Assembly: GCA_050251815.1 (NCBI GenBank)
Contig: JBFWMB010000043.1
Coordinates: 1 to 31,805, forward strand
Origin: GWE2-40-63 sp050251815
GTDB taxonomy: Bacteria; Bacteroidota; Bacteroidia; Bacteroidales; SZUA-534
Direction of reading: 5' to 3'
DNA: 31,805 nucleotides
This document shows, piece after piece, positions 1-9,154 of this stretch (its first letter is position 1; every line of letters begins with the position of its first letter). A program made the position numbers and the translations under genes. The notes under the pieces were generated by a model. That model saw only the letters and a program-made list of their open reading frames with translations, was not told the DNA's origin and did not search any database.

Positions 1-558
1 CTGACAAATTTGTTCTAAATCATTTGCTACCTGTTCCATACTATAGGCTGGATATTCAATCCCGATTTTCCGGTAATGCTCCATCGATTGGATAAATGCA
101 TGGGAGAACACCTCCTGAAAATTAGTCAGGCTAAGTGAATCGGTAAATAAGGCTTCTTTATAGTATGTGTCGTTTAAAATCCGGGACCCTTCTACCCCAC
201 GGTACCCCATCAGTATTACATCGTGATTTTTTAAAAGCTGCGGAAAAAACAGAACATTTTGCAGGTTTTTCTCCCCCGGACCACCATGCAATAAAAACAC
301 GGGTTCATGTAAGCTATCGCCTGTGAGGGCCTTAATCCGGATTAATGGAAGTACCAGTTCTTTTGCATGTGTATTACCTGGATTCTCGAGCGTTATAAAG
401 GAACCATAATCTGCCGGATAACCTTCATAGATTCCTGAATTCCAAATAATTTGCCCAGGCTTACCACTTAAAACCTTCCCTGTTTCAAAATGGTAAATCT
501 GGGCCCAAACAACTTGATTTAATAAAATAAGAAATGCCAATAAGCTTTGTTTTGGCAT
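1..558 (-). CDS. Alpha/beta hydrolase, HGGPG type (C-terminus off window)
   Basis: The first 186 codons of an exported alpha/beta hydrolase run off the left edge without a stop. The start is an ATG at 558, giving a hydrophobic N-terminus (residues 4-19) that ends in WAQ and resembles a signal peptide, so the enzyme probably acts in the periplasm. HGGPG at residues 91-95 is the oxyanion-hole motif of the proline iminopeptidase/TAP-like branch. The later GYRGVEGS stretch sits where that family usually has D-x-RG-x-G-x-S. The nucleophile elbow and the catalytic Asp and His would lie outside the window, so peptidase activity is inferred only from family. The gene begins 9 nt after the SiaC-like gene and should share its promoter. 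It could instead be an esterase. Confidence 0.85.
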   Translation of the reverse strand, partial: MPKQSLLAFLILLNQVVWAQIYHFETGKVLSGKPGQIIWNSGIYEGYPADYGSFITLENPGNTHAKELVLPLIRIKALTGDSLHEPVFLLHGGPGEKNLQNVLFFPQLLKNHDVILMGYRGVEGSRILNDTYYKEALFTDSLSLTNFQEVFSHAFIQSMEHYRKIGIEYPAYSMEQVANDLEQICQ

Positions 559-567
559 AATAGTAAA

Positions 568-942
568 TTAACAACTTATTAGTTCAAAAGGTACTTGTAC
601 AATGTCGGCATACGATTCTCCGGCATCTTCCATGTCTTCATCATCTTCCATATAGTGCCACTTTACCGTAATTTTTTTCCCTTTTTCAGTTACCATGGCA
701 AACCGTTCAAGGATATCTAAAATTTGTTTTGACGAGGCTGAGTTAAAATATTCCATATTAAATTCAACCACCGTCTCATCGTTAGGCTCAACTACATATT
801 CTTCAATCCAGTTTAGGATTGGAGTATAAAACTCCTTCACATCTTCAGGCAACGATTTACCCATAAATTTGAATTCATTGGTCGATTTATCCAAAATAAC
901 TTCAGGGCTTTCATCGGTTCCTGCCAATCTTTTTGCTTCCAT
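568..942 (-). CDS. SiaC-family regulatory phosphoprotein (DUF1987)
   Basis: This 124-residue cytosolic protein matches the SiaC/DUF1987 family over its full length. It has the conserved N-terminal P-E-V-x-L-D segment, a G-K-S-L-P-E turn (residues 28-33), the YFNSASSK core (65-72) and an acidic C-terminal patch. In Pseudomonas SiaC the core reads YFNTSSSK; the Thr is phosphorylated by the SiaB kinase and dephosphorylated by the SiaA PP2C phosphatase. Ser68 occupies that place here. In the known system the unphosphorylated form binds and activates a diguanylate cyclase. No SiaA, SiaB or cyclase gene is visible in the window, so its partners must be elsewhere. It is followed closely by the hydrolase and preceded by a good Bacteroidota promoter. 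Confidence 0.88.
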   Translation of the reverse strand: MEAKRLAGTDESPEVILDKSTNEFKFMGKSLPEDVKEFYTPILNWIEEYVVEPNDETVVEFNMEYFNSASSKQILDILERFAMVTEKGKKITVKWHYMEDDEDMEDAGESYADIVQVPFELISC

Positions 943-994
943 TAATTGCTGCTTTACTTTGTTGTTTGACTTGTTGTTTTTTGTTGTTGAAAAA

Positions 995-1025
995 CAAATT
1001 TAATAATAAGGATTTTTTCTAACAA
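995..1025 (-). promoter_or_regulatory. Bacteroidota-type promoter for the SiaC-like gene
   Basis: On the minus strand a perfect TAnnTTTG -7 box (TAAATTTG, 995-1002) follows a TTG -33 element (1023-1025) at a 20-nt spacing, close to the phylum consensus. Transcription would start near 988 and leave a leader of about 45 nt. The boxes fall in the short gap after the protease gene, so the SiaC-hydrolase pair is probably a separate transcript. Confidence 0.6.
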
Positions 1026-1026
1026 C

Positions 1027-2280
1027 TCAAAAACTATTTTTTATAAACATCCCTGTTCGTAAGGCTCTTATCCTTTCCAAAAGAGTTGGATGTGAATAAT
1101 TTACCCTCACATAAAGAGGATGTGGAGTTAAATTACTTAAATTGTTTGAGGCTAATTTTTTTAACGCTAAAATTAAACTTTCGGAATTGTGTGTTTCTCC
1201 GGCAAACGCATCGGCCTGATACTCATGCTTACGTGAAATCCAATTCATTAACAATCCCATAAGGGTAGTAACCGGACTGTAAATTAACGAAAAAGCCATA
1301 AGACTTACATGAAATACCGGTTGTGCTACTCCTAAAGCTTGAGCTAAAGCTGGTTCACTAATAAAACGTGAAAGAATAAACAACATAAGTCCAACTTGTG
1401 CCGTTGAAAGAAACAAACCCAATAATGAATGTTTCTTTTTGTAATGGCCTACCTCATGTGCTAAAACTGCTACCAATTCTTCATGGTTTAATTCTTTTAT
1501 CAGGGTGTCGTATAAAACAATTCGTTTTTTTGCTCCTAAACCTGTAAAATAGGCATTTGCCCGGGTTGAACGTTTTGAACCATCTATTTCAAATATATTC
1601 GAAATTTTAAAGCCTGCTTTACTGGCATAGCTTTCAATTTTATTCTTTAAATCCCCATCGGGTAAGGGTTTTTGCTTATTAAAAAGAGGAACAATGAGTT
1701 TACTGTAAAACATAGATATAAACACCATGAAAATTACAATTACCGCCAATGCGTAAATCCAAAACATCTCATGGGTTTTCTGATAAATTACATAAAGAAG
1801 GGAGTAAAGTAAGCCACCCAAAACAAACGTAATTAAATACGATTTTAACTTATCGCTTATAAATAATTTGGGCGTAGTGGTATTAAATCCAAATTGCTGC
1901 TCAATTTTAAAGGTATGGTACCATTCAAAAGGAATGCCAATCAAATCAGATGCCAGAAACAACACTCCAAAAAATGCCAGTCCCAATACCAGCATATTAT
2001 TGATATGGGATTCAAGTAGATAATGTAACCAGCCAAAACCTCCCAAAAGTAAAAAAATGAATAGTAATAAAAAACTGAAAACTGAACTCAGCAATTCAAA
2101 ACGACTATTTACCTTGGCATACTTTTGTTGTTTCAGGTATTTTTCGCCATCGTAGATTCCTTGAAGTTCTTTAGGGATTGGCTTGTCGCGATAATTGGCA
2201 TTTAGCCATTCCAACACACGATCAAAAACAAATTCAACAACTAAAATTCCCAGGAAAATATAAAACAAGGTATTGTACAT
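1027..2280 (-). CDS. M48 family metalloprotease, STE24/CAAX-protease-like
   Basis: This 417-residue integral membrane zinc protease has the usual STE24 length. Several hydrophobic segments (about 1-20, 66-90, 95-115, 148-165, 172-192, 286-305, 325-345) surround a cytosolic-face catalytic domain. The zinc motif HEVGH is at residues 275-279, with Glu276 as catalytic base. The third ligand is probably Glu353 in the S-R-K-H-E-Y-Q-A-D stretch. The preceding RSTRANAYFTG segment is also characteristic of the family. Bacteria lack prenylated CAAX substrates, so the likely role is membrane protein quality control, which is an inference. It starts 11 nt after the DUF6340 gene and is the last gene of a three-gene envelope operon. 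No atypical residues were seen. Confidence 0.93.
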   Translation of the reverse strand: MYNTLFYIFLGILVVEFVFDRVLEWLNANYRDKPIPKELQGIYDGEKYLKQQKYAKVNSRFELLSSVFSFLLLFIFLLLGGFGWLHYLLESHINNMLVLGLAFFGVLFLASDLIGIPFEWYHTFKIEQQFGFNTTTPKLFISDKLKSYLITFVLGGLLYSLLYVIYQKTHEMFWIYALAVIVIFMVFISMFYSKLIVPLFNKQKPLPDGDLKNKIESYASKAGFKISNIFEIDGSKRSTRANAYFTGLGAKKRIVLYDTLIKELNHEELVAVLAHEVGHYKKKHSLLGLFLSTAQVGLMLFILSRFISEPALAQALGVAQPVFHVSLMAFSLIYSPVTTLMGLLMNWISRKHEYQADAFAGETHNSESLILALKKLASNNLSNLTPHPLYVRVNYSHPTLLERIRALRTGMFIKNSF

Positions 2281-2291
2281 ATTTAAATTGC

Positions 2292-3317
2292 TTATAAACC
2301 AAATTGGTGATTTAATAGTTTAATTTCTTCAATACGCAACCTCAAATCATTTATATAATCTGAGGTCAACGAGTTGTACTTTATTAATAAGGACTTCTCA
2401 GCCCACTCCAGCGCTAAATCTAATTTTCCTTCCACTTCACAAACTACAGCCATATTATGACATGCCGAACTTGCTATGGTTGCATTTTTATTATCTGCAA
2501 ATTTTTTCCAGATTAAGGCAGCATTTATCCATTCATTCTGAAAAGCCAGGTTGTTGGCTTGGTTTAATTCGGGCTGTGTGGTATAAAATAAATACCGTTC
2601 CACCTCGAGCCAATAGGGAACCAATTTATCAGATGTATTCAAAGCAACTTTATCGGTAATTAAATCTACCAGCCAATTGCGATCATCTTCAGAATCAATA
2701 AGCTCGTAATATTGTTTAACCGATTGAACATCGGGTAATTCCAATTCATCGGTCTGCCACCATTTTAATAAGAATTCTTTTTTTTCGGGATAATAAACCC
2801 GCCACAAACTATTAATTGTTAGCTTAATAAAATTAAAAGGTTCTATACCATAACCATAGTCATAATAAACCAACAACAATGAATCAACAATGGAAAAACC
2901 ATCGAGACTAATCATGGCCTGAGCATTGGCTATATGGCAAAGCTTATCCACATCGGTCCATTCCATTTGTTTAAATTGATCTTTTGGTTGCCTGAAAAAC
3001 ATTTCGGTAATGTATTTTGCTGAATCCAGGCGCGGCGATGCTTCTAATTCGTAAACCAATTTTTTTATTATTTGTTGCGATGCCGTTGTATCGAGTTGAT
3101 ATGCAGCTTTTTGAAATGAATTTGTAAACTCTGGTGCTGCCATAGTACTCCAATTATTAATTACCAAAACTTTACTAACCTGGTCGGGTAAAATTACTGA
3201 AGCCGGTTTAACTACTTCAATTTTGATGGAAGACACTGTTCTACAAGCTGCAAAAGCAATAGCAATACTCAGGAAAAAAAATAGTTTTCTTAGTTGAATT
3301 ACAGTATGTTTTTTCAT
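2292..3317 (-). CDS. DUF6340-like lipoprotein with C-terminal TPR
   Basis: A 341-residue lipoprotein. A basic N-terminus and hydrophobic core end in a lipobox, A-F-A-A-C, with lipidated Cys25. The next stretch has the V-x-x-P-A-S-V-x-L-P pattern followed by a beta strand ending V-I-N-N, which I associate with Bacteroidota DUF6340 proteins; I could not search to confirm. The last ~80 residues form helical pairs (W-K-K-F-A ... A-L-E-W-A-E-K-S-L) resembling one or two tetratricopeptide repeats. The molecular function of the family is unknown. It lies between the VWA gene (15 nt upstream) and the protease gene (11 nt downstream), which suggests a shared envelope role. Confidence 0.75.
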   Translation of the reverse strand: MKKHTVIQLRKLFFFLSIAIAFAACRTVSSIKIEVVKPASVILPDQVSKVLVINNWSTMAAPEFTNSFQKAAYQLDTTASQQIIKKLVYELEASPRLDSAKYITEMFFRQPKDQFKQMEWTDVDKLCHIANAQAMISLDGFSIVDSLLLVYYDYGYGIEPFNFIKLTINSLWRVYYPEKKEFLLKWWQTDELELPDVQSVKQYYELIDSEDDRNWLVDLITDKVALNTSDKLVPYWLEVERYLFYTTQPELNQANNLAFQNEWINAALIWKKFADNKNATIASSACHNMAVVCEVEGKLDLALEWAEKSLLIKYNSLTSDYINDLRLRIEEIKLLNHQFGL

Positions 3318-3332
3318 GGCAAAGTGATTTAT

Positions 3333-5417
3333 TTAGATGCTACCCCAAAATTTCCTGAAAAACCATTCAAGGCCCCAAAAAAGAAATAACACGAAAAACA
3401 AAACTTTAAATTCCAATAATGATTTAAAACCTTTCGATTCCACAAAAGTTGGTTTGATTTTATTGTTAGCTTCAATGGCTGATATCAGTTCATCCATTTG
3501 GTTCCGGTTTGTCATGGTGCCTCCCTGCTGTATTGCTAAATTATATAATAACTGATGGTTTGCCTGAAGGTTAATTTGTTCCATGTTTGATTCCATAACA
3601 AAAAACCGGCCATTTTTTTGTTTGAGTTCATCGCCAATTAACGCACTTGCTATGTACCGGTAGTTTCCGTTGGGTAATGTTCCTAAATTGAGCGAATAGG
3701 TTTGATTACTTTTCTGAAACACATAGGAAAACTTATGCTTTTGCTCATTGATTAATTCAAATCGAAGTTCAGGTTCCGTAATAAGTTCTCCCAAAGGGTT
3801 ATATAATTTTGCATTTAATTTTAATGGAATGTGCTGGTAATGTGTAATCGGAATTTCAAGCTCAATCCAGGTTTTACGGGTATCGGTTGTTAAATAAAGA
3901 ATGGTTTTCGAAAGCAATTCCTGAGTTAAACTGTGATTTCCCATCTTTACATATTCCTCTATACTCCACTGCCAGATTCCTTCACCCAGGATATAAGCAT
4001 TTCTTTGCGGTCCTGATTCCGTAAAAAACCATAGCGGTCGTTGAGTTGCAACACTTCCAATTTGCTGAAAAAACAATGTTTGATTTGGTTCTGTTTCGCC
4101 ATAATCGCCAAAAGGTACCTGTAACGGAGGCAGCGTTGATAATAACTGCGCATTTATTGAAGTAGTAAATTTTGAAAAGCTAAGGTTTTCGATAGCTCGA
4201 ACCTCATTGAGTAATTCTTTGGTTTGGGCAATCTTAAAATCAGCATTTAGCTTATTGAATGCATTTATTTGGGTTTGAGCTCCCAATAGGTACAACAAGG
4301 GTTTGTTTTGTTTCTGCAATTTTGTATAAAACTGGTTCAGGTTGTATTTTGCCGAGGGCAGCTGATGCAGAATGACCAATTGGTAGGGTTCAAGGCTATC
4401 AGGAATCGCATCGGCACCAGCCATAGTTAATTTAAATACCTGATTTTTTTGCATTACCCGATTAATTACAGCTAAGTCGGGATGTAAGCTATGATAAAGC
4501 AAGAGTACTTGTTGGGTTTTATCGCTGACTTCGACCACCAGTTTTTTTTGGTTGTTTGCTTTAGGTTCGCCGGGTAAATTGCTCTGTAAAACGAAATCGT
4601 ATTCATGAATTCCCAGCGAATCGGCTTCAATCTGAAAAGCCACTTTTTCAAAGAAAAACTTCTCGTTTACCTGGAGGGTTTTCTTTTGAATAACCTTTTC
4701 TTTTTTCTTCAATAACAATTCAGCCTGATTACCTGCTGCATCAAAAGCTTCAACATTCACAAAAACCGGAAATGAAGTACCTTTATAAACCAGTTTATTG
4801 TAATCGAGCTGACCGATGGAAAAATCTTTTTGTGGAAGCGTATCACCCAAGGCTAGTATATAAATGGGAAAATTAGCCTGCTGTGCCAAATAAAGCGGTT
4901 GTTCGCCCCTGTTGTAAATACCATCTGAAATTAAAAGCAGCGCACCAATAGGTTTTTGATAATACCTGGTTTTAATGTATTGAAACAACGCTTCAAAATT
5001 GGTTTCTCTGTCGGTAAAAGTAAACCGCGCACTATCGGTTTGCTCACCAAACTGGAGCCAATCGACAGTAAAATTTGCAGCCAAAGGGTTTACCTGGTTT
5101 TTTAAAAGTTTTGGTAAAGAATCTTTTACAAATATCGAATCGGAACTACTTATCATCGATTGTGAATTATCGACTGCAACAAGTAAAATGGGTTGCTGCT
5201 TGTGACGTTTTTGCGTTCGAAGTACCGGATGCATCAGTAAAAAAATTACCAAAAGCAGACTTATAGAGCGCAGAGTGGCCAGAAAATATCTTTTGGATTT
5301 ATCGAGTCCGGTATTTTTGTTTTTAAAGTAAAGCCAAAATATACTGACTGCTGCCGCAACTAACAGCAACAATATCCACCATGGAGTTTGCGTAAACACT
5401 AAAGTAAATTTTGACAT
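3333..5417 (-). CDS. Membrane-anchored VWA-domain protein
   Basis: A 694-residue protein with two N-terminal membrane segments (about 13-31 and 46-65), a von Willebrand factor A domain (about 77-205), a long beta-rich C-terminal region and a final membrane segment (about 667-690). The MIDAS metal site looks intact: D-x-S-x-S at 83-87, a candidate Thr at 139 and the I-S-D-G strand at 163-166 with Asp165. The architecture resembles BatA/BatB-type and aerotolerance-associated Bacteroidota proteins, with the VWA domain likely exposed to the periplasm as a protein-binding module. It is the first gene of the VWA-DUF6340-M48 operon, directly downstream of the fabG terminator. No ligand can be predicted. 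Confidence 0.85.
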   Translation of the reverse strand: MSKFTLVFTQTPWWILLLLVAAAVSIFWLYFKNKNTGLDKSKRYFLATLRSISLLLVIFLLMHPVLRTQKRHKQQPILLVAVDNSQSMISSSDSIFVKDSLPKLLKNQVNPLAANFTVDWLQFGEQTDSARFTFTDRETNFEALFQYIKTRYYQKPIGALLLISDGIYNRGEQPLYLAQQANFPIYILALGDTLPQKDFSIGQLDYNKLVYKGTSFPVFVNVEAFDAAGNQAELLLKKKEKVIQKKTLQVNEKFFFEKVAFQIEADSLGIHEYDFVLQSNLPGEPKANNQKKLVVEVSDKTQQVLLLYHSLHPDLAVINRVMQKNQVFKLTMAGADAIPDSLEPYQLVILHQLPSAKYNLNQFYTKLQKQNKPLLYLLGAQTQINAFNKLNADFKIAQTKELLNEVRAIENLSFSKFTTSINAQLLSTLPPLQVPFGDYGETEPNQTLFFQQIGSVATQRPLWFFTESGPQRNAYILGEGIWQWSIEEYVKMGNHSLTQELLSKTILYLTTDTRKTWIELEIPITHYQHIPLKLNAKLYNPLGELITEPELRFELINEQKHKFSYVFQKSNQTYSLNLGTLPNGNYRYIASALIGDELKQKNGRFFVMESNMEQINLQANHQLLYNLAIQQGGTMTNRNQMDELISAIEANNKIKPTFVESKGFKSLLEFKVLFFVLFLFWGLEWFFRKFWGSI

Positions 5418-5424
5418 CCGGTAA

Positions 5425-5460
5425 AATTAAAAAATCCCTACTTAAAAAAGCAGGGATTCT
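5425..5460 (-). terminator. Rho-independent terminator after fabG
   Basis: AATCCCT (5433-5439) pairs with AGGGATT (5452-5458). Read on the minus strand, the stem is followed by a T-run and a second T-rich stretch. It sits 20 nt past the fabG stop and just before the VWA gene start, so it should separate the two transcripts. Confidence 0.75.
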
Positions 5461-5479
5461 TGTGTGTATTTATATATTT

Positions 5480-6226
5480 TTAGGTTAGCATGGCTCCACA
5501 AACATTAATCACCTGACCACTAACATAACTCGACATATCGGAAGCCAGGAATAAAGTTACATCGGCAACTTCTTCAGGTTTTCCACCGCGGCGTAATGGA
5601 ATTTCTTTCAACCAGCCTTCTTTTTCCTCCTGAGGCAACTGTGCTGTCATTTCAGTTTCAATAAAACCCGGAGCAATGGCATTGCAACGAATGTTACGTG
5701 AACCCAATTCGCGGGCTATTGATTTGGTAAAACCAATAATTCCTGCTTTTGATGCCGAATAATTCGATTGTCCGGCATTTCCACGAACACCAACTACTGA
5801 ACTCATGTTAACAATAGATCCGTAGCGTTGTTTTAGCATATACTTTTGAGCTGCTTTTGTTAAATTAAAAACCGACTTTAAGTTTACATCAATTACCAGA
5901 TCCCATTGTTCTTCGGTCATGCGCATCAATAATCCGTCGCGGGTAATGCCTGCATTATTGATTAATATATCGATTTTTCCAAAATCTTTAACCACCTGAT
6001 CGATAAATTCTTGTGATGAATTATAATCGGCAGCATTTGATGCGTAAGCTTTAGCTTCTACTCCAAAGGCTTTAAGCTCCTTTTCAACAGCTGTGGAATT
6101 ATCATCGAGTCGGATGTCAGAAAAAGCAACGTTGGCTCCATGCTGAGCAAATTTTAAAGCTATCATCTTACCAATTCCTCGCGAGGCTCCGGTAACAATG
6201 GCAACTTTACCTTCAAGAATTTTCAT
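5480..6226 (-). CDS. fabG: 3-oxoacyl-[acyl-carrier-protein] reductase FabG
   Basis: A 248-residue short-chain dehydrogenase that reduces 3-oxoacyl-ACP with NADPH in fatty acid elongation. The cofactor motif TGASRGIG is at 12-19 and NNAG at 90-93. The catalytic set Asn115, Ser143, Tyr156 and Lys160 (YSASK) is complete, and the P-G-F-I-E-T-E-M loop is typical of FabG. I chose the ATG at 6226. An in-frame extension to 6307 exists, but it adds 27 atypical residues and overlaps a -7 promoter box. The C-terminus ends in V-C-G-A-M-L-T. Other SDR enzymes share this fold, but the motif set and length fit FabG best. It forms a single-gene unit bounded by its own promoter and terminator. Confidence 0.93.
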   Translation of the reverse strand: MKILEGKVAIVTGASRGIGKMIALKFAQHGANVAFSDIRLDDNSTAVEKELKAFGVEAKAYASNAADYNSSQEFIDQVVKDFGKIDILINNAGITRDGLLMRMTEEQWDLVIDVNLKSVFNLTKAAQKYMLKQRYGSIVNMSSVVGVRGNAGQSNYSASKAGIIGFTKSIARELGSRNIRCNAIAPGFIETEMTAQLPQEEKEGWLKEIPLRRGGKPEEVADVTLFLASDMSSYVSGQVINVCGAMLT

Positions 6227-6273
6227 AAAATACGTTTTTAGTTTGTATGATAATTTTTCTTTTAATAAAGTGA

Positions 6274-6281
6274 CAAAGATA
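6274..6281 (-). promoter_or_regulatory. -7 box for fabG
   Basis: TATCTTTG on the minus strand matches TAnnTTTG and lies 48 nt upstream of the chosen fabG ATG. The best upstream TTG is about 25 nt away, longer than usual, so support is moderate. Its position argues against the longer fabG start at 6307. Confidence 0.45.
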
Positions 6282-6360
6282 ATTAAAAAACCAGGGGATT
6301 TTTGCACAAAAAACAGGTTTTTGTTCCCTTAGCACATCTTAAATTTAGTCAACTATTGCA

Positions 6361-8874
6361 TTACTCCTTAGTTATCAATACTGAATCGATTAGTTTAAGC
6401 AGTTCGCCGGAATTGATGGGTTTGGTCAGGTAATGACTGCAACCGGCCTGTAAAGCATCTTCCCGCTCATCGCCAAGACTATAGGCCGTTTGTGCTATAA
6501 TGGGCAATTCACGTATTTTTAAAATTTCTTTGGTGGCATCAATTCCGTTCATTACCGGCATGCGAATATCCATAAGAATCAGATCCACATCAAGACCATC
6601 GTTCACAAAATCGAATGCTTCTTTTCCATTTCTTGCCCAAAGTAAATTCACTTGTGTGGGCTGCAAGGTAAACTCAAGAAATTTGTAATTCTGATCCACA
6701 TCTTCGGCAATCATAATTGTTTTTCCCTGCCAGTTGTAGGGCGATTGGTGTGTTGTTGAGTTTGTTTTTTCAACAACTTTTTCTGCTTCTTTGGATAAAG
6801 GATGGGTAAAATAAAAGGTTGAACCCTTACCGGGATATGAGACTACACGAATCTCTCCACCAAGCATCTCGACAAGACTTTTTGAAATGGCCAGTCCCAA
6901 TCCGGTTCCATTGTATTCTTTGGTATAACTTCGATCGATTTTACTGAAGCGTTCAAAAATAATATGTTGGGTTTCTTCCGCAATACCAATACCGGAATCC
7001 TGAATATAGAATTCCATGGTGTCGTTCCAAACATTGCTAACACCAAAGCGAATGCTGCCTCTATCGGTGAATTTTATGGCATTGTCAATCAAATTATTCA
7101 TAACCTGTTTAAAACGAAACACATCGGTTTTAAAAGGAAGTTTGGCGTATTTGCTGTTTAAATCGAGGAACAATTCCAAATCGTCGTGTTCCATTATTTT
7201 GGTGTACTTGCTATGAACGCTGTATAAATCCTTCAACAAAGCATTTAAATCGACGTCTTCGAGGTTTATTCGTAATTGACCGGTTTCAATTTTAGCCACA
7301 TCAACAATATTGTCGATAAGAGTCAACAAATCGAGTCCGCTTTTACTGATTAGTTCAATAAATTCTTCCCGTTCGCCGATGGTTAAGTCAGGATCGGCCA
7401 GTAAATCAGAAAAACCAATAATAGCTGTCATGGGAATGCGAATATCGTGCGACATATTGGCCAGGAACGACGATTTAAGGCGGTCGGCTTCTTCGGCTTT
7501 TTCTTTCGACTGCAAGAGCTTTTCTTCGTAACGCTGGCGCGAAAGCAGGTTCGATAGCAGTACCGACACCATTTTCAGGTAGTCGATTTCGGTATTATCC
7601 CACTCGTTTTTATTAAAATTTTCAAAAACTATGGAACCAAAAATCTCATTGTCGATGATTATCGGAAACACGTAGGTTTCCTTCATATTCAGGCTTTTCA
7701 GGTACTGTTTTAAATCGTCGGGAAGGTAATCCAGCATAAATCCCAGAATCATTTTCCGTTCCATCAACATTTTATTCCATGAGGGAACCGCTTCAAAATC
7801 GATAGCAAAATCGACTGGTAATTCTGAAGATTCTAAATGGGCGTATTGAATTAACAATTTGCCTTTCTTCTGATTCTCGGTATTACGGATAATAAAAATT
7901 CGTTTGGGCTTAAAGTGATAAACTATACGATCGATAACCTGCTTGTACTTATGACTGTAGGCGCTCGATGAATTAAAAATACCAATTACTTCGGTAAAAA
8001 GTTCGTTTCGCTGCAAGTTCTTGTTCAACTGCTGTTTGGTTAAATAATAGTCGCTAATATCGGTAATTTTACAGGCAATTTTGCCGGGAGCAAGGGCAAA
8101 CAGATGAAACTGAATGTATTTTTTTAGATTGGTAATGTAAAGTTCGAAGGTTTCGTCAAAAGAAGTACGGGAAGGTTCGGGTACCAGAATTGTATGATCA
8201 GGTTTCATAACATCGTATAAAGTGTGCCCAACTATTTGACTGATTTCTTTTCCCATTATTTTTGCAGCAGCAGAATTCAAATCGTCAATTACACATGCAA
8301 ATAAACTTTTATCTTCTTGATTTGTAACGGAAAGCAAAACAATACCTTCCGACATATAACTATCGAGAAAGTCAACGGCTTTGCGTAAAGTTTCTACTTC
8401 CTTTTCTTTACTTTTTTGTTCCTGAATATTTTCAAATCGAATCTTAATTGCTGTCTGGTTGTTGGGGAAGGCAATTTTTTTGCAGAAAAGATTTACTTCA
8501 ATTTTTTGTTTATTTGAGTTAAGCATCACCAACTCCAGACTTTCGGAATGGTTATTTTTGGTGCCAAGCTCACTTAAATACTGAATTAACTGTCCTTTGT
8601 AATCGAAATCAATCAAATCGGTAAACTTAAGTGATGCTAACAACTCAAAGTTATACCCCAGAATTTGCAATGCGGTTTGATTGGCAAATTTAATTTCATC
8701 GCGCTGAATAACAACAATACCTTCTTTGGTATCGTTAGCTATTTGATTGAGCAGATTTTCCTTAAGATGAAACTGCTTCTCACTTTGCTGAAGTTCATCA
8801 AACAAGGCTTGTTTTTCTTGTTTCAGCGCTTTAAGCTGTTGCTCTAAGTCCTTATACGACAATGGTTCTGGCAT
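6361..8874 (-). CDS. Hybrid histidine kinase (PAS-PAS-GAF-HisKA-HATPase-REC)
   Basis: An 837-residue sensor kinase without obvious membrane segments, so probably cytosolic. In order: a coiled coil (about 5-45), a PAS domain (45-150), a second PAS-like domain (165-280), a GAF-like domain (290-445), a short coiled coil, HisKA with His476 in S-H-D-I-R-I-P, and the ATPase with Asn594/Asn598, DSGIG (626-630) and GTGLGL (656-661). The C-terminal receiver has Glu724/Asp725, phosphoacceptor Asp769, Thr796 and Lys818, all intact. The H-box is unusual, since S-H-E-I-R-T-P is the common form. No response regulator or phosphotransfer gene is adjacent, so the output partner is unknown. The signal is also unknown; PAS and GAF suggest a small molecule or redox cue. 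Confidence 0.92.
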   Translation of the reverse strand: MPEPLSYKDLEQQLKALKQEKQALFDELQQSEKQFHLKENLLNQIANDTKEGIVVIQRDEIKFANQTALQILGYNFELLASLKFTDLIDFDYKGQLIQYLSELGTKNNHSESLELVMLNSNKQKIEVNLFCKKIAFPNNQTAIKIRFENIQEQKSKEKEVETLRKAVDFLDSYMSEGIVLLSVTNQEDKSLFACVIDDLNSAAAKIMGKEISQIVGHTLYDVMKPDHTILVPEPSRTSFDETFELYITNLKKYIQFHLFALAPGKIACKITDISDYYLTKQQLNKNLQRNELFTEVIGIFNSSSAYSHKYKQVIDRIVYHFKPKRIFIIRNTENQKKGKLLIQYAHLESSELPVDFAIDFEAVPSWNKMLMERKMILGFMLDYLPDDLKQYLKSLNMKETYVFPIIIDNEIFGSIVFENFNKNEWDNTEIDYLKMVSVLLSNLLSRQRYEEKLLQSKEKAEEADRLKSSFLANMSHDIRIPMTAIIGFSDLLADPDLTIGEREEFIELISKSGLDLLTLIDNIVDVAKIETGQLRINLEDVDLNALLKDLYSVHSKYTKIMEHDDLELFLDLNSKYAKLPFKTDVFRFKQVMNNLIDNAIKFTDRGSIRFGVSNVWNDTMEFYIQDSGIGIAEETQHIIFERFSKIDRSYTKEYNGTGLGLAISKSLVEMLGGEIRVVSYPGKGSTFYFTHPLSKEAEKVVEKTNSTTHQSPYNWQGKTIMIAEDVDQNYKFLEFTLQPTQVNLLWARNGKEAFDFVNDGLDVDLILMDIRMPVMNGIDATKEILKIRELPIIAQTAYSLGDEREDALQAGCSHYLTKPINSGELLKLIDSVLITKE

Positions 8875-9154
8875 TCACTACGGCTTATGAAATAATCTTG
8901 GTTAAAGTACTGTTTTTCTAATTATAATCAAAATGAATACCCTACACAATTAAACCAAAATAGATTTGAATAGTTTATTCTTTAACTAATTGTTACAATT
9001 AAATGGTTAAGTTGTTTATTTGCATGGTATAAGCCTGCAAAAAAGCAAAGCGTTAAAATAGCTATACCATTTTTAGTGCATTTGCAGTTAATTATTAAAT
9101 TTGAGCTTCGAAATAAACACAGATCATACAAATTTTTGAAAAATAACTAAGCAT
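8875..9154. promoter_or_regulatory. Divergent intergenic region, kinase / thioredoxin-like gene
   Basis: This 280-nt AT-rich gap between divergent genes must hold promoters for both. On the plus strand, TAAATTTG at 9096-9103 is a perfect TAnnTTTG box, about 50 nt before the ATG at 9155. Its -33 element is poor: the nearest TTTG is only 11 nt upstream. I found no exact box for the kinase. No other structure stood out. Confidence 0.4.

Noticed and set aside
6227..6307. Longer N-terminus for fabG
   Set aside because: It adds 27 residues absent from FabG proteins and overlaps a TAnnTTTG box.
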